A stretch of 64,000 nt of DNA from Burkholderiaceae bacterium (GCA_030654805.1 JAURWR010000017.1:45722-109721); one strand, 5' to 3'; numbered from the stretch's first letter, positions 55,224 to 63,915 are shown. The notes: generated by a model from the sequence alone, not told the origin. Translations and numbers: made by a program.

Positions 55224-56183
55224 ATGCTGCTGTTTTCGATCGACCCCGAATGCCGCTTTGCGCACGCGCTCGCCTCCGAGCTCGGTGAATCCCTGTCCGC
55301 GCTGGAGGATCGCGCGTTCGAGGACGGCGAGCACAAGCTGCGGCCGCTGGTCGATCCGCGCGGCCACGACGCCTACGTGATCGCGAGCCTGTACGGCGGG
55401 CCACTGCTCAGTCCGCACGACAAGCTCTTCCAGTTGCTGATGTTCTCGGCCACGCTGCGCGAGCACGGTGCCGGCCGTGTCACTGCGGTGGTGCCGTACC
55501 TGGCCTATGCACGCAAGGACCGGCAGACCAAGCCCCACGACCCGCTGACCCTGCGTTATGTCGCGCAGCTGTTCGAGGCCGTCGGCATCGCCCAGGTGAT
55601 CGTGCTCGAGGCGCACAACGTAGCGGCGTTCCAGAATGCGTTCCGCTGCCTGACGCTCCACGTTCCGGCCCACGAGGTGTTCGATCCGTTCGTGCACGAG
55701 ATCGTCGGCGTCGAGCCGCTGGCGGTCGCTTCGCCCGACCCCGGCGGCGTCAAGCGCGCGCAGCTGTGGCGCGAGTCGCTCGAGCACCGGCTGGTGCGGC
55801 CGGTCGGCTTCGCGATGGTCGACAAGCGCCGCAGTGCCGGACTCATCAGCAGTTCCAACCTGGTCGCCGGCGATGTCGACGGCATGACGGTGCTGTTGCT
55901 CGACGACCTGATCGCGGGTGGCGACACGATGAAGCGCGCCGCCGATGCGCTGCGCCGTGCCGGCGCGCATCGCGTCGTCGCGTGCGCGGCTCATGGGTTG
56001 TTCACCGCAGGCGCACCGGAGGTGCTGGCGCCGCCGGCCGTGGATCAGTTGCTGGTGACCGACAGCGTGCCGCCGTTCCGATTGCCCGTCACCGGTGCGG
56101 TGAGCCGCAAGCTGCGCATCGTCTCGGCCGCGCCGCGGTTCGCCGACGCGATCAGGGCCTGCCGGGTCGACCTTCCTGGATGA
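55224..56183 (+). CDS. Divergent ribose-phosphate pyrophosphokinase (PRPP synthetase paralogue)
   Basis: The 319-residue protein is of the PRS family. The ATP loop is VPYLAYARKDRQTK, and the PRPP-binding motif is VLLLDDLIAGGDTM. Compared with housekeeping Prs it has changed regions: AHNVAAFQNAF where the DxH loop normally reads EGFF/HADQIQGFFD, and AMVDKRRSAGLISSSN. It is therefore an accessory paralogue that may make PRPP or a related pyrophosphate. ATG 55224 is chosen; its last 32 nt overlap the convergent kinase-like gene. A weak FNR-like site (55153-55166) lies upstream. Confidence 0.88.
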   Translation: MLLFSIDPECRFAHALASELGESLSALEDRAFEDGEHKLRPLVDPRGHDAYVIASLYGGPLLSPHDKLFQLLMFSATLREHGAGRVTAVVPYLAYARKDRQTKPHDPLTLRYVAQLFEAVGIAQVIVLEAHNVAAFQNAFRCLTLHVPAHEVFDPFVHEIVGVEPLAVASPDPGGVKRAQLWRESLEHRLVRPVGFAMVDKRRSAGLISSSNLVAGDVDGMTVLLLDDLIAGGDTMKRAADALRRAGAHRVVACAAHGLFTAGAPEVLAPPAVDQLLVTDSVPPFRLPVTGAVSRKLRIVSAAPRFADAIRACRVDLPG

Positions 56184-57252
56184 GCTCGCCGGCCTCGGCC
56201 GGATCGTCCAGCCTGTCCAGCGCTTCGCGTGCGCGCCCGAGGTAGCGCCCTGCCTGCAAGGGCCAGCGGTGCGGGGTGCGCGGGTGCGAGTCGAGCAGGT
56301 GCGCCATCGCCAGCCGGGCGCGCAGCAGTGCGCGATGGGCGGTGTACAGCGCCATCAGCGCGGGAGGCGGCGCCATGCCCAGGCGCGCAGCACAGCCTGC
56401 CACCAGCCGCTGGCCGATCCAGTGCGCATCGGCCAGCGCACATTCCATGGCGAGGAAGGCGACTTCATCGAACGGGTCGACCTGCCGCAGCCGTTCGTTG
56501 AACTCGAGGCAGTCGATCACGACCGGTGGCTGCGTCAGCCAGACGTGTTCCGGGCGCAGGTCGCCGTGTCCTTCGACGATGCGGCCCTGCCGTGCCCGTT
56601 CGTGCAGCAGCGGCGCCCAGCGGGTCAGCGCGGCGTCGAAGCGGTCGAGCAACCGGGCGGCATCCGGCAGTCGCAGCCTGGGCGTCATCAGCAACTCCCG
56701 GTTCTCGGCCTGCTGGGTGCGCAGCCGGGTCAGGTACTCGGCGGGTGCGATGTCGATCGATGGTGCCCGGCGATAGAAATCGACCAGACGTCCGACCAGC
56801 GCATCGATGTCGCGCGGCTCGACCGATTGCAGGTCCATGAGTGCCGGCAGCGCGCGATCGGGTGGCAGGCGTCGCATCGACACCAGCCAGTCGACCGTTC
56901 GTCCGGTCGCCGGCAACTGGTCCTTGGACAGCAGCGAGAGCCTTCCTCGATCTTCATGCAGCGCGAGCACGCCGAGGTAGACATCCGGCGCCAGGCGGGA
57001 ATTCAGGCGCACCTCCTCGCGGCAATAGAACTCGCGCGCTGACAGGGTCGTGAAGTCGAGGAACGGGAAGCGCACCGGCTTCTTCAGCTTCAGGACCCGG
57101 TCGCCGAGAAAGAACAGCCACGACATGTGGGTCTCGCGTTCGTCGACCGACTGCGTGAGGTCGGCCTGCGATGCGGTCGATCGGATGAATCGACGCTTCG
57201 CTTCGAGACTCGGTGTGTCCTCATCGCTCGGGACGTCGGATGTGCCGGACAT
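56152..57252 (-). CDS. Aminoglycoside-phosphotransferase-like kinase (COG2187 N-terminal part only)
   Basis: The 366-residue protein has a protein-kinase-like fold. The catalytic-loop motif is VEGHGDLRPEHVWL (HGDLRPEH) and the metal motif is VIDCLEFNERLRQVDPFDEVAFL. The N-terminal nucleotide lobe contains MSWLFFLGDRVLKLKKPVRFPFLD. Relatives are often fused to a C-terminal P-loop ATPase; this copy ends before that part. Substrate unknown. It is 41 nt downstream of the lipoyl-like gene in a three-gene minus-strand unit. Confidence 0.85.
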   Translation of the reverse strand: MSGTSDVPSDEDTPSLEAKRRFIRSTASQADLTQSVDERETHMSWLFFLGDRVLKLKKPVRFPFLDFTTLSAREFYCREEVRLNSRLAPDVYLGVLALHEDRGRLSLLSKDQLPATGRTVDWLVSMRRLPPDRALPALMDLQSVEPRDIDALVGRLVDFYRRAPSIDIAPAEYLTRLRTQQAENRELLMTPRLRLPDAARLLDRFDAALTRWAPLLHERARQGRIVEGHGDLRPEHVWLTQPPVVIDCLEFNERLRQVDPFDEVAFLAMECALADAHWIGQRLVAGCAARLGMAPPPALMALYTAHRALLRARLAMAHLLDSHPRTPHRWPLQAGRYLGRAREALDRLDDPAEAGELIQEGRPGRP

Positions 57253-57293
57253 GAAGTGTCGACCCTGGTCTGCGCAGCGAAGGGTCGCGGCCC

Positions 57294-57542
57294 TCAGATC
57301 GCGATCAGGCGCGCCAGTGATTCCCCTTGTGTAAAGGATCCGCCGGCCCCCACGAGGATCTCCTCGACCGTGCCGTTGTGCGGTGCTGGCAGCGGCACGA
57401 TGTCCTGACCGACATGGATCACGGCGATGGTCTGTCCGCCATGCACTGCGTCACCCTCGGACACCAGCCATTCCTGCACAAAGGCCGGCGCGCCGGCCTC
57501 CACCAGTTCCCAGAGCACCGGGTCGAGCATGATGTTGATCAT
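57294..57542 (-). CDS. Stand-alone lipoyl/biotinyl-like domain lacking the modified lysine
   Basis: The 82-residue protein is one flattened beta-barrel domain: FVQEWLVSEGDAVHGGQTIA, then PAPHNGTVEEILVGAGGSF and GESLARL. In carrier domains the hairpin between these halves carries the modified Lys in xMK or xDK; here the aligned residues are HVGQD, with Gln in place of Lys. It therefore should not be biotinylated or lipoylated. ATG 57542 overlaps the nitroreductase stop by 4 nt, so the two are coupled. Confidence 0.75.
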   Translation of the reverse strand: MINIMLDPVLWELVEAGAPAFVQEWLVSEGDAVHGGQTIAVIHVGQDIVPLPAPHNGTVEEILVGAGGSFTQGESLARLIAI

Positions 57543-58144
57543 GCTGCCCCCGCCCGTCCGACGCTTTGCGCAAGCGCTACCCGCTCGGTCGGCCCGAGCC
57601 CGAGGGCAGCCGACAGGCGCTGACGGTCGATCAGGCCGCGCACCACGGTGGCCAGTCCGACGCAGGCGCAGAACAGATAGACGTTCTGGGCGATGCATCC
57701 CGCATCGGCGCCGGCCAGAAACTCGCGCTCGGCGGGTCGGGCGTCGGGCATCCGGGAGAAATTCGCCACATACACGAGGTTCAGCGGCGCTGTGGCGACG
57801 AAATCCTGCGTGCCCGTGTCCTTCCGCAGGTCTTCGGCCTTGACCAGCGCCAGCCGGTGGCCGCGTGGCTCGTAGCGGAACGCGCCTTCGGGCAGCACCG
57901 CATAGACGTCGATTTCCTGCCAGTTGTGGGCTGACGGCGCCGTGCGTCCCCCGGTCTCGGGGCGGTTCATTCCGAAGCCGGCCCACAGCATCGCCGACAG
58001 CAATTTAAGCGAGAGCGGGTCGGGCAGGAATGACCTCCAACTGCGCCGCTTCTTCAGCGCCTGCTCCAGCGCGATCGATGGCGACAGGGACGGCGCCGGC
58101 AACTCGACGGCGTCGGTCTGCAGATTCAGCGGGATCGTGGACAT
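57539..58144 (-). CDS. Nitroreductase-family flavoprotein (SagB/ThcOx-like)
   Basis: The 201-residue FMN enzyme begins its core with LKKRRSWRSFLPDPLSLKLLSAMLWAGFG, the nitroreductase dimer and FMN start. It has GRTAPSAHNWQEIDVYAVLPEG as in SagB-type oxidases, and GADAGCIAQNVYLFCACVGLATVVRG near the end. Such proteins reduce quinones or nitro compounds, or oxidise peptide-bound thiazolines. First gene of a unit with the lipoyl-like and kinase-like genes. ATG 58144 is used. Confidence 0.87.
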   Translation of the reverse strand: MSTIPLNLQTDAVELPAPSLSPSIALEQALKKRRSWRSFLPDPLSLKLLSAMLWAGFGMNRPETGGRTAPSAHNWQEIDVYAVLPEGAFRYEPRGHRLALVKAEDLRKDTGTQDFVATAPLNLVYVANFSRMPDARPAEREFLAGADAGCIAQNVYLFCACVGLATVVRGLIDRQRLSAALGLGPTERVALAQSVGRAGAA

Positions 58145-58239
58145 GTCTTCTCCGGGGGTTCCTGGATCTCGGATCACCGGCGCTTCGGGCACCCGGTGAT
58201 CTCACGGAGGGACTTTGGCGGAGTCGGATGGAATGCCGA

Positions 58240-58253
58240 TTGACGGCAATCAA
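58240..58253 (-). promoter_or_regulatory. FNR-type site upstream of the nitroreductase operon
   Basis: Read on the minus strand it is TTGATTGCCGTCAA, matching 9 of 10 consensus positions. It lies 96 nt before the nitroreductase ATG. No good -10 sits at the class II distance, so the promoter layout is less certain than at the other sites. Confidence 0.55.
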
Positions 58254-58275
58254 CGCTGCAGTGCGGCGGGTGGCT

Positions 58276-58569
58276 TCAGGTACCGCGGGCGGGCTGCAGC
58301 AGGGGCTCGTCCGGCACCTGCGTGTCGTCGGGTTCGAGGAACCCGGTGACCCCTTCATTCGGGTCGGGGCGTGGCGCGGCGGCCTCGATCGGACCCGCCC
58401 GGCGTTCGCCCGCATGCTCGATGTCGGTCGGCGGCGCCTCGGACCCGCAGCAGGCCTCGATGGCCTCCGGCACTTCGGGACTGTCGGCGGCACCCGCCGC
58501 CGACGATCGGCGACGCCCGCGGCGGGGCCGCACCTCGGGCTGTCCTGGCGACCGGACCGGACCGGACAT
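58276..58569 (-). CDS. Small hypothetical protein (97 aa), coupled to the DUF1488 gene
   Basis: The start is rich in Arg and Pro (MSGPVRSPGQPEVRPRRGRR) and the end is acidic (DPNEGVTGFLEPDDTQVPDE). No domain is recognised and the composition is low-complexity. Its ATG overlaps the TGA of the DUF1488 gene by one base (TGATG), the main reason to believe it is translated. It could instead be non-coding. Confidence 0.42.
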   Translation of the reverse strand: MSGPVRSPGQPEVRPRRGRRRSSAAGAADSPEVPEAIEACCGSEAPPTDIEHAGERRAGPIEAAAPRPDPNEGVTGFLEPDDTQVPDEPLLQPARGT

Positions 58570-58853
58570 CAGATGCAGCATCCGGCCACGAACCCCATCG
58601 TGTGGGGCAGGCACAGGTCCGAGGCGCGCAGCACCACCGGTTGACGCGCACCGGCCTGGATCCGGCGGGCAATCGCAGCATCGATTTCGGAACGGTGTTC
58701 CGAGACCACGGCCCGCATGTCGGCGGCCTCGTCGATCCCGCCGTATCTGGCGCTCAGGGCCGAATGCGAGATGAAGGCCGTGACGCGTTCAGTGCCGATG
58801 TCGGCGTTGAATCGCAGCACAGCCTGTGGAGATTCGTGTTGATTGACTGTCAT
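58569..58853 (-). CDS. DUF1488-family protein (94 aa)
   Basis: The core VTAFISHSALSARYGGID, then HRSEIDAAIARRIQAGAR and QPVVLRASDL, follows the DUF1488 pattern. The family has no known function and is common in beta-proteobacteria. ATG 58853 is the start. A weak FNR-type site (58912-58925) lies 59 nt upstream. The C-terminus carries two adjacent Cys (GCCI). Confidence 0.75.
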   Translation of the reverse strand: MTVNQHESPQAVLRFNADIGTERVTAFISHSALSARYGGIDEAADMRAVVSEHRSEIDAAIARRIQAGARQPVVLRASDLCLPHTMGFVAGCCI

Positions 58854-58911
58854 GGCTTGAACCCCCTGTCGAGCGGATCAGTGAGCCTCGCCTGTGGACC
58901 GCCGAGCGGAA

Positions 58912-58925
58912 TTGAGCCGGCTCAC
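58912..58925 (-). promoter_or_regulatory. Weak FNR-type site upstream of the DUF1488 gene
   Basis: TTGAGCCGGCTCAC is a good inverted repeat but matches only 7 of 10 consensus positions. No convincing -10 follows at the class II distance. Reported because it sits in the expected place before ATG 58853. Confidence 0.35.
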
Positions 58926-59010
58926 CAAGACATTAACGGAATGACCGGGGATCGCGCAACCGCAGTGGTAACCAGAGGTTCCGATGTCGTTCTCGGCAGC
59001 GGCGTCGACG

Positions 59011-59051
59011 TTGCGGGTAGTCAATCGACTGCCAAGTCGCGCTTCTAGGAT
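59011..59051 (+). promoter_or_regulatory. FNR-type promoter for the PDZ-hydrolase-phosphoribosyltransferase operon
   Basis: TTGCGGGTAGTCAA (59011-59024) matches 7 of 10 consensus positions. TAGGAT (59046-59051) is a TANNNT -10, exactly 21 nt downstream. Start near 59059, 77 nt before ATG 59136. The spacing rescues a weak box. Confidence 0.5.
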
Positions 59052-59135
59052 GAAACCCGACCGTCGAATGTTGCCAGCCCTCGGGAGGGGAGGTGTTCGC
59101 CGGCGTCCGCGAATCGACGACACAAGGAGCTCCCG

Positions 59136-59810
59136 ATGAGATGCACCCAGGCTCCACTGAAATCCCTGGTGTCGGGCGTGACGGCGATCCAGGAGGCCGC
59201 TGCGACATGCTGCCCGTGGCTGCTGTTGGCGGCATTGCTGTTCTGCAGTGCATCGGCACGATCGCTCGGCTCGGATCGGCTGCCCGGCGACGCGGGCGGG
59301 TGCGGCTTCGCCGCGGCGGAACCGCCGCTCGGCGATCGCGCATCGAGGGTCGCCGACGGTGCGGCCGTGCACGCGTGGCTGGGCGTGATGAGTCAGGACC
59401 TGACTCAGTCGATGGCGGAGTCGCTGGGCCTGGCACATCCAGACGGGGCGCTGGTCGCCGCGGTCATGGCCGGCAGCCCGGCGCATGCCGCGGGGCTGAA
59501 GCCCGGCGACGTGATCACGGCGGTCGACGGCGAGCCGGTGCTGGGGTCGCAGGACCTGAGTCGGGTGATCGCCTTGGCCGCACCCGGCGACACCTTGCGC
59601 CTGACGATCTGGCGCCACCGGGCAAGCCGCGTGGTGGCCGTCTGCATCGGACGCGGCGAACGAGGGTTCGAGGTGCACCACGGCGCGCTGGCCGACCCGC
59701 TCGCGCAACGGCCCCGCCTCGAGGCCGCCGCCGCGCAGCAGATCGACGCGCCGCCGATCAGGCGCATTGACCGCGCTCAAGTGCGTGTGACGTGTCCGGC
59801 GCCAGCATGA
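59136..59810 (+). CDS. Membrane-anchored or secreted PDZ-domain protein
   Basis: This 224-residue protein has an N-terminal hydrophobic stretch WLLLAALLFCSASA that serves as signal or anchor. The PDZ domain spans about residues 80-180: WLGVMSQDLTQSMAESLGL, GALVAAVMAGSPAHAAGLKPGD, VITAVDGEPV. No protease domain is attached, unlike DegP. It may recruit unfolded envelope proteins to a separate protease. It begins an operon with a hydrolase (3 nt gap) and a phosphoribosyltransferase. Confidence 0.82.
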   Translation: MRCTQAPLKSLVSGVTAIQEAAATCCPWLLLAALLFCSASARSLGSDRLPGDAGGCGFAAAEPPLGDRASRVADGAAVHAWLGVMSQDLTQSMAESLGLAHPDGALVAAVMAGSPAHAAGLKPGDVITAVDGEPVLGSQDLSRVIALAAPGDTLRLTIWRHRASRVVAVCIGRGERGFEVHHGALADPLAQRPRLEAAAAQQIDAPPIRRIDRAQVRVTCPAPA

Positions 59811-59813
59811 ATC

Positions 59814-60497
59814 ATGGATCCCTTGATGATGCTTTCCGGCCGAAGTGCGAGCGCACCAGCCTGTATCGGTTGGTCGGCGCTGCCGGGCGAGCTGGTCGTG
59901 CCGCCCGATCCGGTGGCCCTGGTGGTGTTCGTGCACGGCAGCGGGAGCGGTCGGCTGAGCCCTCGCAACCAGTGGGTGGCCCGGGTTCTGCAGCGGCACC
60001 GGATGGCCACGCTGCTGTTCGATCTGCTGACGGAAGACGAGGCTTCGGATCGCTGCAAGGTCTTCGACATCGCCCTGCTGAGCGAGCGTGTCGACGAGGC
60101 GCTGCAGTGGGTCGAGCAGCGCGCGGAACTGAGCGGTCTGCGCATCGGGCTGTTCGGCGCCAGCACGGGGGCGGCCGCCGCTCTGGTCGCGGCAGCCACC
60201 CACCCGATCCAGGTCGCTGCGGTGGTGTCGCGCGGTGGGCGGCCGGATCTGGCTGCGCACTGCCTGGCGGGTGTGCACACGCCGACGTTGCTGATCGTCG
60301 GCTCCGAGGACCGAGATGTGCTGGAGCTGAACCGTTCCGCTCTGCGGGCCCTGAAATGCATAAAGCGTCTGGAAGTGGTGCCCGGGGCGACTCACCTTTT
60401 CGAGGAACCCGGCACGCTCGAGAGCGTGGCCGAACTGGCGGCCGAGTGGTTCGAGAGTCATCTGGCCAGGGGCTGGGGAGGAGCGCACGCGCAATGA
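59814..60497 (+). CDS. Alpha/beta hydrolase (dienelactone-hydrolase-like)
   Basis: The 227-residue hydrolase has an oxyanion region in VVFVHGSGSGRLSPRN and the nucleophile Ser in GLFGASTGAAAAL. The acid Asp is in LLIVGSEDRDV and the base His in GATHLFEEPG. In related bacteria this gene is often fused or adjacent to a phosphoribosyltransferase, as here, where the stop and the next start overlap by 4 nt (ATGA). Substrate unknown. Confidence 0.87.
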   Translation: MDPLMMLSGRSASAPACIGWSALPGELVVPPDPVALVVFVHGSGSGRLSPRNQWVARVLQRHRMATLLFDLLTEDEASDRCKVFDIALLSERVDEALQWVEQRAELSGLRIGLFGASTGAAAALVAAATHPIQVAAVVSRGGRPDLAAHCLAGVHTPTLLIVGSEDRDVLELNRSALRALKCIKRLEVVPGATHLFEEPGTLESVAELAAEWFESHLARGWGGAHAQ

Positions 60498-61189
60498 ACA
60501 GCATGTCCGGAATCGATCACAACCTGCACCTGCCATTCCAGAACCGCGATCAGGCAGGACTGCTGCTGGCCGAAAGGCTGCTGCAGTTGCGGCTTCCCCA
60601 GCCGATCACGGTGATTGCGTTGCCGCGCGGTGGCGTGCCGGTCGCCTCCGTGGTCGCCCGAGTTCTGCATGCGCCGCTGGACCTGATCCTCGTGCGCAAG
60701 ATCGGCGCGCCGGGGCAGCCCGAGCTGGCGATGGCAGCGGTGGCCGATGGCGACCCGCCGCAGATCGTCACCGACGACGAGGTGTGGCGGGCCGTGGGGG
60801 GGCGGGGCGACGATTTCGAGGCGAAGACGCGAGACGCCCTGCACGAGATCGCCCGGCGCCGTCAGGTCTACCTGCAAGGCCGTGCGCCTCTCGACCTGAC
60901 GGGGCGCACCGTGGTGGTGGTCGACGATGGCATCGCGACCGGCACGACGATGCGGGCCGCCCTGCAGGCACTGCGCAGGCGAAGTCCGGCGCGCCTGGTG
61001 CTGGCCGTTCCGGTGGCCGCGCGCGAATCGATCGCGATGCTGCGCCCGGAGGTCGATCAGGTGGTCTGCCTCGCCGAGCCACGGCCTTTCGAGGCTGTCG
61101 GACGACACTACGTCGACTTCGATCAGGTCAGCGACGATGAAGTGCTGTCGTCACTGGACCGCAGCGTCGATAACGCCCTGCCGCCCTGA
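60494..61189 (+). CDS. Phosphoribosyltransferase-domain protein
   Basis: This 231-residue type I PRTase has the PRPP-binding loop VVVVDDGIATGTTM, the N-terminal motif VIALPRGGVPVASVVA and VRKIGAPGQPELAMAAV. Members of this subgroup lack a clear purine or pyrimidine base assignment. With the accessory PRPP synthetase at 55224 in the same island it suggests a dedicated PRPP-using reaction. Coupled to the hydrolase by an ATGA overlap. Confidence 0.88.
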   Translation: MNSMSGIDHNLHLPFQNRDQAGLLLAERLLQLRLPQPITVIALPRGGVPVASVVARVLHAPLDLILVRKIGAPGQPELAMAAVADGDPPQIVTDDEVWRAVGGRGDDFEAKTRDALHEIARRRQVYLQGRAPLDLTGRTVVVVDDGIATGTTMRAALQALRRRSPARLVLAVPVAARESIAMLRPEVDQVVCLAEPRPFEAVGRHYVDFDQVSDDEVLSSLDRSVDNALPP

Positions 61190-61411
61190 GCCGAGCCATC
61201 GTCAGGCGCGCCGCTCGACAGCGTCCTGAACTCGCCTGAAGCGGACCCTGGCGACGTCGCTGCGGTTTTGCCGAAGCAGAAGCGGGCTGCGGCGCAGCGA
61301 CAATCGGCGCATGTCGACATGGCCCCGAAATGCAGCCCGCCCGAGGGTCTCCCCGGGCGGTCGCAGCTTCGCCGAAACCCACCCCGGCCGCCGCCGCGTG
61401 AGGACACCCAC

Positions 61412-62134
61412 TTGACGACCGAAGACACTGCCGCCGAGCCCGCCGGACTCCCGGAGGAGCCCGCTGCGAGCCCGGCTGCCGGCCCTGCATCTGCCGGCGC
61501 GACCGACGCCACGCGCACCCCGCTGATCGTAGGGCTGGGCGTGTCCGCCGGCGGGCTGGAGGCCTTCGAGCTGTTCTTCAGGAACATGCCCGTCGACAGT
61601 GGCATGGCCTTCGTGCTGATCCAGCATCTCGACCCGAGCCACGCCAGCATGCTCAGCGAGATCCTGCAGCGAATCACCGCCCTTGCGGTGGTCGAGGCGC
61701 AGGACGGGATGGTTGTCGAGCCCAACCGCGTCCATGCGATTCCGCCGAACCGGGACATGGCGCATCGCGCAGGGCAAGCTGCTGCTCCACCTGCCGACCG
61801 AGCCGCGCGGCCAGCGCATGCCGATCGACGCGTTCCTGCGCTCGCTGGCCGAGGACCAGGGTGACCACGCGGTGGCCATCATCCTGTCGGGCACCGGCAC
61901 CGACGGCACGCTCGGCCTGCGGTCCGTCTTCGGGGCCGGTGGCCTGTGTCTGGCCCAGGACCCGGAGACGGCCAAGTTCAGCGGCATGCCCAGCAGCGCC
62001 GTGCATTCTGGTTACGTCAACCCGGTGCTGGCACACGCATTTCGATGCGTCAGGCGCGTGATCTGGCCGAGGCCGTCGATCTGACTCTCTTGAATCAAGC
62101 GCCTGCCGAATGGATGGATTCTCTTGATTGGTGA
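61412..62134 (+). pseudogene. Frameshifted CheB-type methylesterase remnant
   Basis: A start at TTG 61412 leads into GLGVSAGGLEAFELFFRNMP, IQHLDPSHASMLSEIL and VHAIPPNRDM, the N-terminal half of a CheB (or CheB-CheR fusion) catalytic domain. At 61759-61760 one extra G shifts the frame. Dropping it gives RIAQGKLLLHLP, then AIILSGTGTDGTLGLRSVF and the CheB end PSSAVHSGYVN. Further on the frame is lost again near 62040, and the CheR part expected in fusions is absent. No chemotaxis genes are nearby. A sequencing error could explain the first shift but not the missing 3' half. Confidence 0.72.
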
Positions 62135-62176
62135 CAAGCCTCAGCAGGCTCTGGAGTTGGCGAGACCTTCATGAGA

Positions 62177-63562
62177 TCACCGTGGGTGCGCAAAGCCGGA
62201 ATCCGCGCGCATCGACGAAGTCCGCGCGCATCGAACCATGGCCGCCAGGCTGCGCTCGACATCCTCGTCGCTGGTTGCCCAGTCGCACACGCTGATGCGC
62301 ATCGCAGTTTGGCCCTGCCATTGCGTGATGCCGCACCAGCAGGTGCCGTCGCGCTGGATGGCCTCGATGACGCGCCGTGTTGTGTCGGCATCGCCGAAGC
62401 GCACCAGCACCTGGTTCAGCACCACGTCGTTGAGCACCTCGTGTCCGGCGTCGCGCAGGCCTTGTGCGAAGCGTTGCGCATGTCGACAGCAGCGTTCGAT
62501 CAGGTCGCGCAGCCCGCTTCGGCCCAGCGTGGCGAGGGCGGCCCAGGCGTCGACACCGCGAGCACGCCGCGACAGTTCGGGGGTCAGGTCCGAGGCGGCG
62601 TCACCCCGGTCGTTGTCGGCCAGGTAGGGCGCCGAGATGCTCATCGCCGCGCGCAACGTCGCGCCATCGCGAACGAACACCAAGCCGCTGTCGTACGGTA
62701 CGTTGAGCCACTTGTGGGCATCGGTGGCCCACGAGTCGGCTTGGGTGACACCGTCGCACAGGTGTCGATGCCGCGAGCTGGCCAGCGCCCACAGCCCGAA
62801 CGCGCCGTCGACATGCACCCAGGCGCCTGCGCGGTGAGCCTGCTCGATGATGGCGGGGAACGGATCGCAGGCGCCGGTGTTCACGTTGCCGGCCTGCAGG
62901 CAGACGATGCTCGGGCCTTGCATTAGAGGCAGTTGGTCGGCGCGCATCCGGCCCTGTGCATCGACCGGCACGCGGACGATGCGTTCGCGCCCCAGACCGA
63001 GCACGCCCAGCGCCTTGGTCACGCTGGGATGCACCTCGTCGCCGACGACGACGGTGATCGGCGGCGCGCCGAACAGACCCTGTGCGTCGACGTTCCAGCC
63101 GACGCTTGCCAGCACCGCATGCCGTGCGGCCGCCAGCCCGCACAGGTTGCCCATCGTCGCACCGCTGACGAAAGCACCGGAGGCCGTGGACGGCAGGCCG
63201 AGGAGGTCGGTGATCCAGCGCAATGCCGTGCGTTCGAACGCGGCGGCGCCGGGGGCTGCGGACGGGTGGGGCGTGTTCTGGTCCCAGGCCGTTGCCAGCC
63301 AGTGCGCCGCGATGCTGACGGGCAGCGTGCCACCGACCACGTACCCGTAGAAGCGCCCACCATTGCTGGTCACCGTGGCCGGTGAGCCCAGGTCGTCGAG
63401 TTGCTGCAACACGTCTTGCGCAGACTGTGACGCCTCGGAGAGATCGACGTCCAACTGCGCCAGGCGGCTCAGGGCGTCGGGCAGTGGCGCGACGCTGCGC
63501 GCATCCAGCCCGTCGAGGTAGCGCGAGGCCCGCTGTGCGGCGTCTTCGAGCAGCGGATGCAT
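62177..63562 (-). CDS. PLP-dependent group II decarboxylase family
   Basis: The 461-residue enzyme is of fold type I. The PLP-binding Lys is in SWATDAHKWLNVPYDSGLV (near residue 283). Earlier motifs are the substrate/cofactor regions GAFVSGATMGNLCGLAAAR and WVHVDGAFGLWA. It resembles aromatic-amino-acid or diaminobutyrate-type decarboxylases; the substrate cannot be chosen. It stands alone between the cheB remnant and ftsB. Confidence 0.88.
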   Translation of the reverse strand: MHPLLEDAAQRASRYLDGLDARSVAPLPDALSRLAQLDVDLSEASQSAQDVLQQLDDLGSPATVTSNGGRFYGYVVGGTLPVSIAAHWLATAWDQNTPHPSAAPGAAAFERTALRWITDLLGLPSTASGAFVSGATMGNLCGLAAARHAVLASVGWNVDAQGLFGAPPITVVVGDEVHPSVTKALGVLGLGRERIVRVPVDAQGRMRADQLPLMQGPSIVCLQAGNVNTGACDPFPAIIEQAHRAGAWVHVDGAFGLWALASSRHRHLCDGVTQADSWATDAHKWLNVPYDSGLVFVRDGATLRAAMSISAPYLADNDRGDAASDLTPELSRRARGVDAWAALATLGRSGLRDLIERCCRHAQRFAQGLRDAGHEVLNDVVLNQVLVRFGDADTTRRVIEAIQRDGTCWCGITQWQGQTAMRISVCDWATSDEDVERSLAAMVRCARTSSMRADSGFAHPR

Positions 63563-63636
63563 CAGGGCTCCTCCGTGTTGCGCTTCGCAGTCCCACCTGC
63601 CAATCGGCGGCCGGCAGACTCAGGGTCTCGGACACC

Positions 63637-63915
63637 TTATTTCGGCCGCGCGCTCCACTGCACCAGGATCTCGTCGGGCTTGACCATGCCGAGCTCGTAG
63701 CGGGCTTTCTCCTCGACCATCTCCAACCCTTCCTTCAGGTCGTTGACCTCGGCGGCCAGCTGCTCATTGCGTTGGCGAGCGGTTTCATTGACGGCCTGCT
63801 GCTCGTCGAGCTGGCTGCGCAAATCGAGCACATGCGGCACTCCGGACTTGCCGAACCAGAGTTCGGCATGCACCAGCCCGATCAGCGCGAGGAGTGCGAA
63901 GCTGATGAAGCGCAC
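63637..63915 (-). CDS. ftsB: Cell division protein FtsB
   Basis: This 92-residue protein has one N-terminal membrane helix (ISFALLALIGLVHAELW) followed by a coiled coil (LRSQLDEQQAVNETARQRNEQLAAEVNDL). The conserved end region EEKARYELGMVKPDEILVQW is typical of FtsB. It forms the FtsQLB divisome complex. The position after eno is the usual one in beta-proteobacteria. Confidence 0.93.
   Translation of the reverse strand: MRFISFALLALIGLVHAELWFGKSGVPHVLDLRSQLDEQQAVNETARQRNEQLAAEVNDLKEGLEMVEEKARYELGMVKPDEILVQWSARPK

Noticed and set aside
61190..61411. Spacer between the phosphoribosyltransferase gene and the cheB remnant searched for a small gene or element
   Set aside because: Only shadow-like open frames; no ribosome site, hairpin or repeat stood out.
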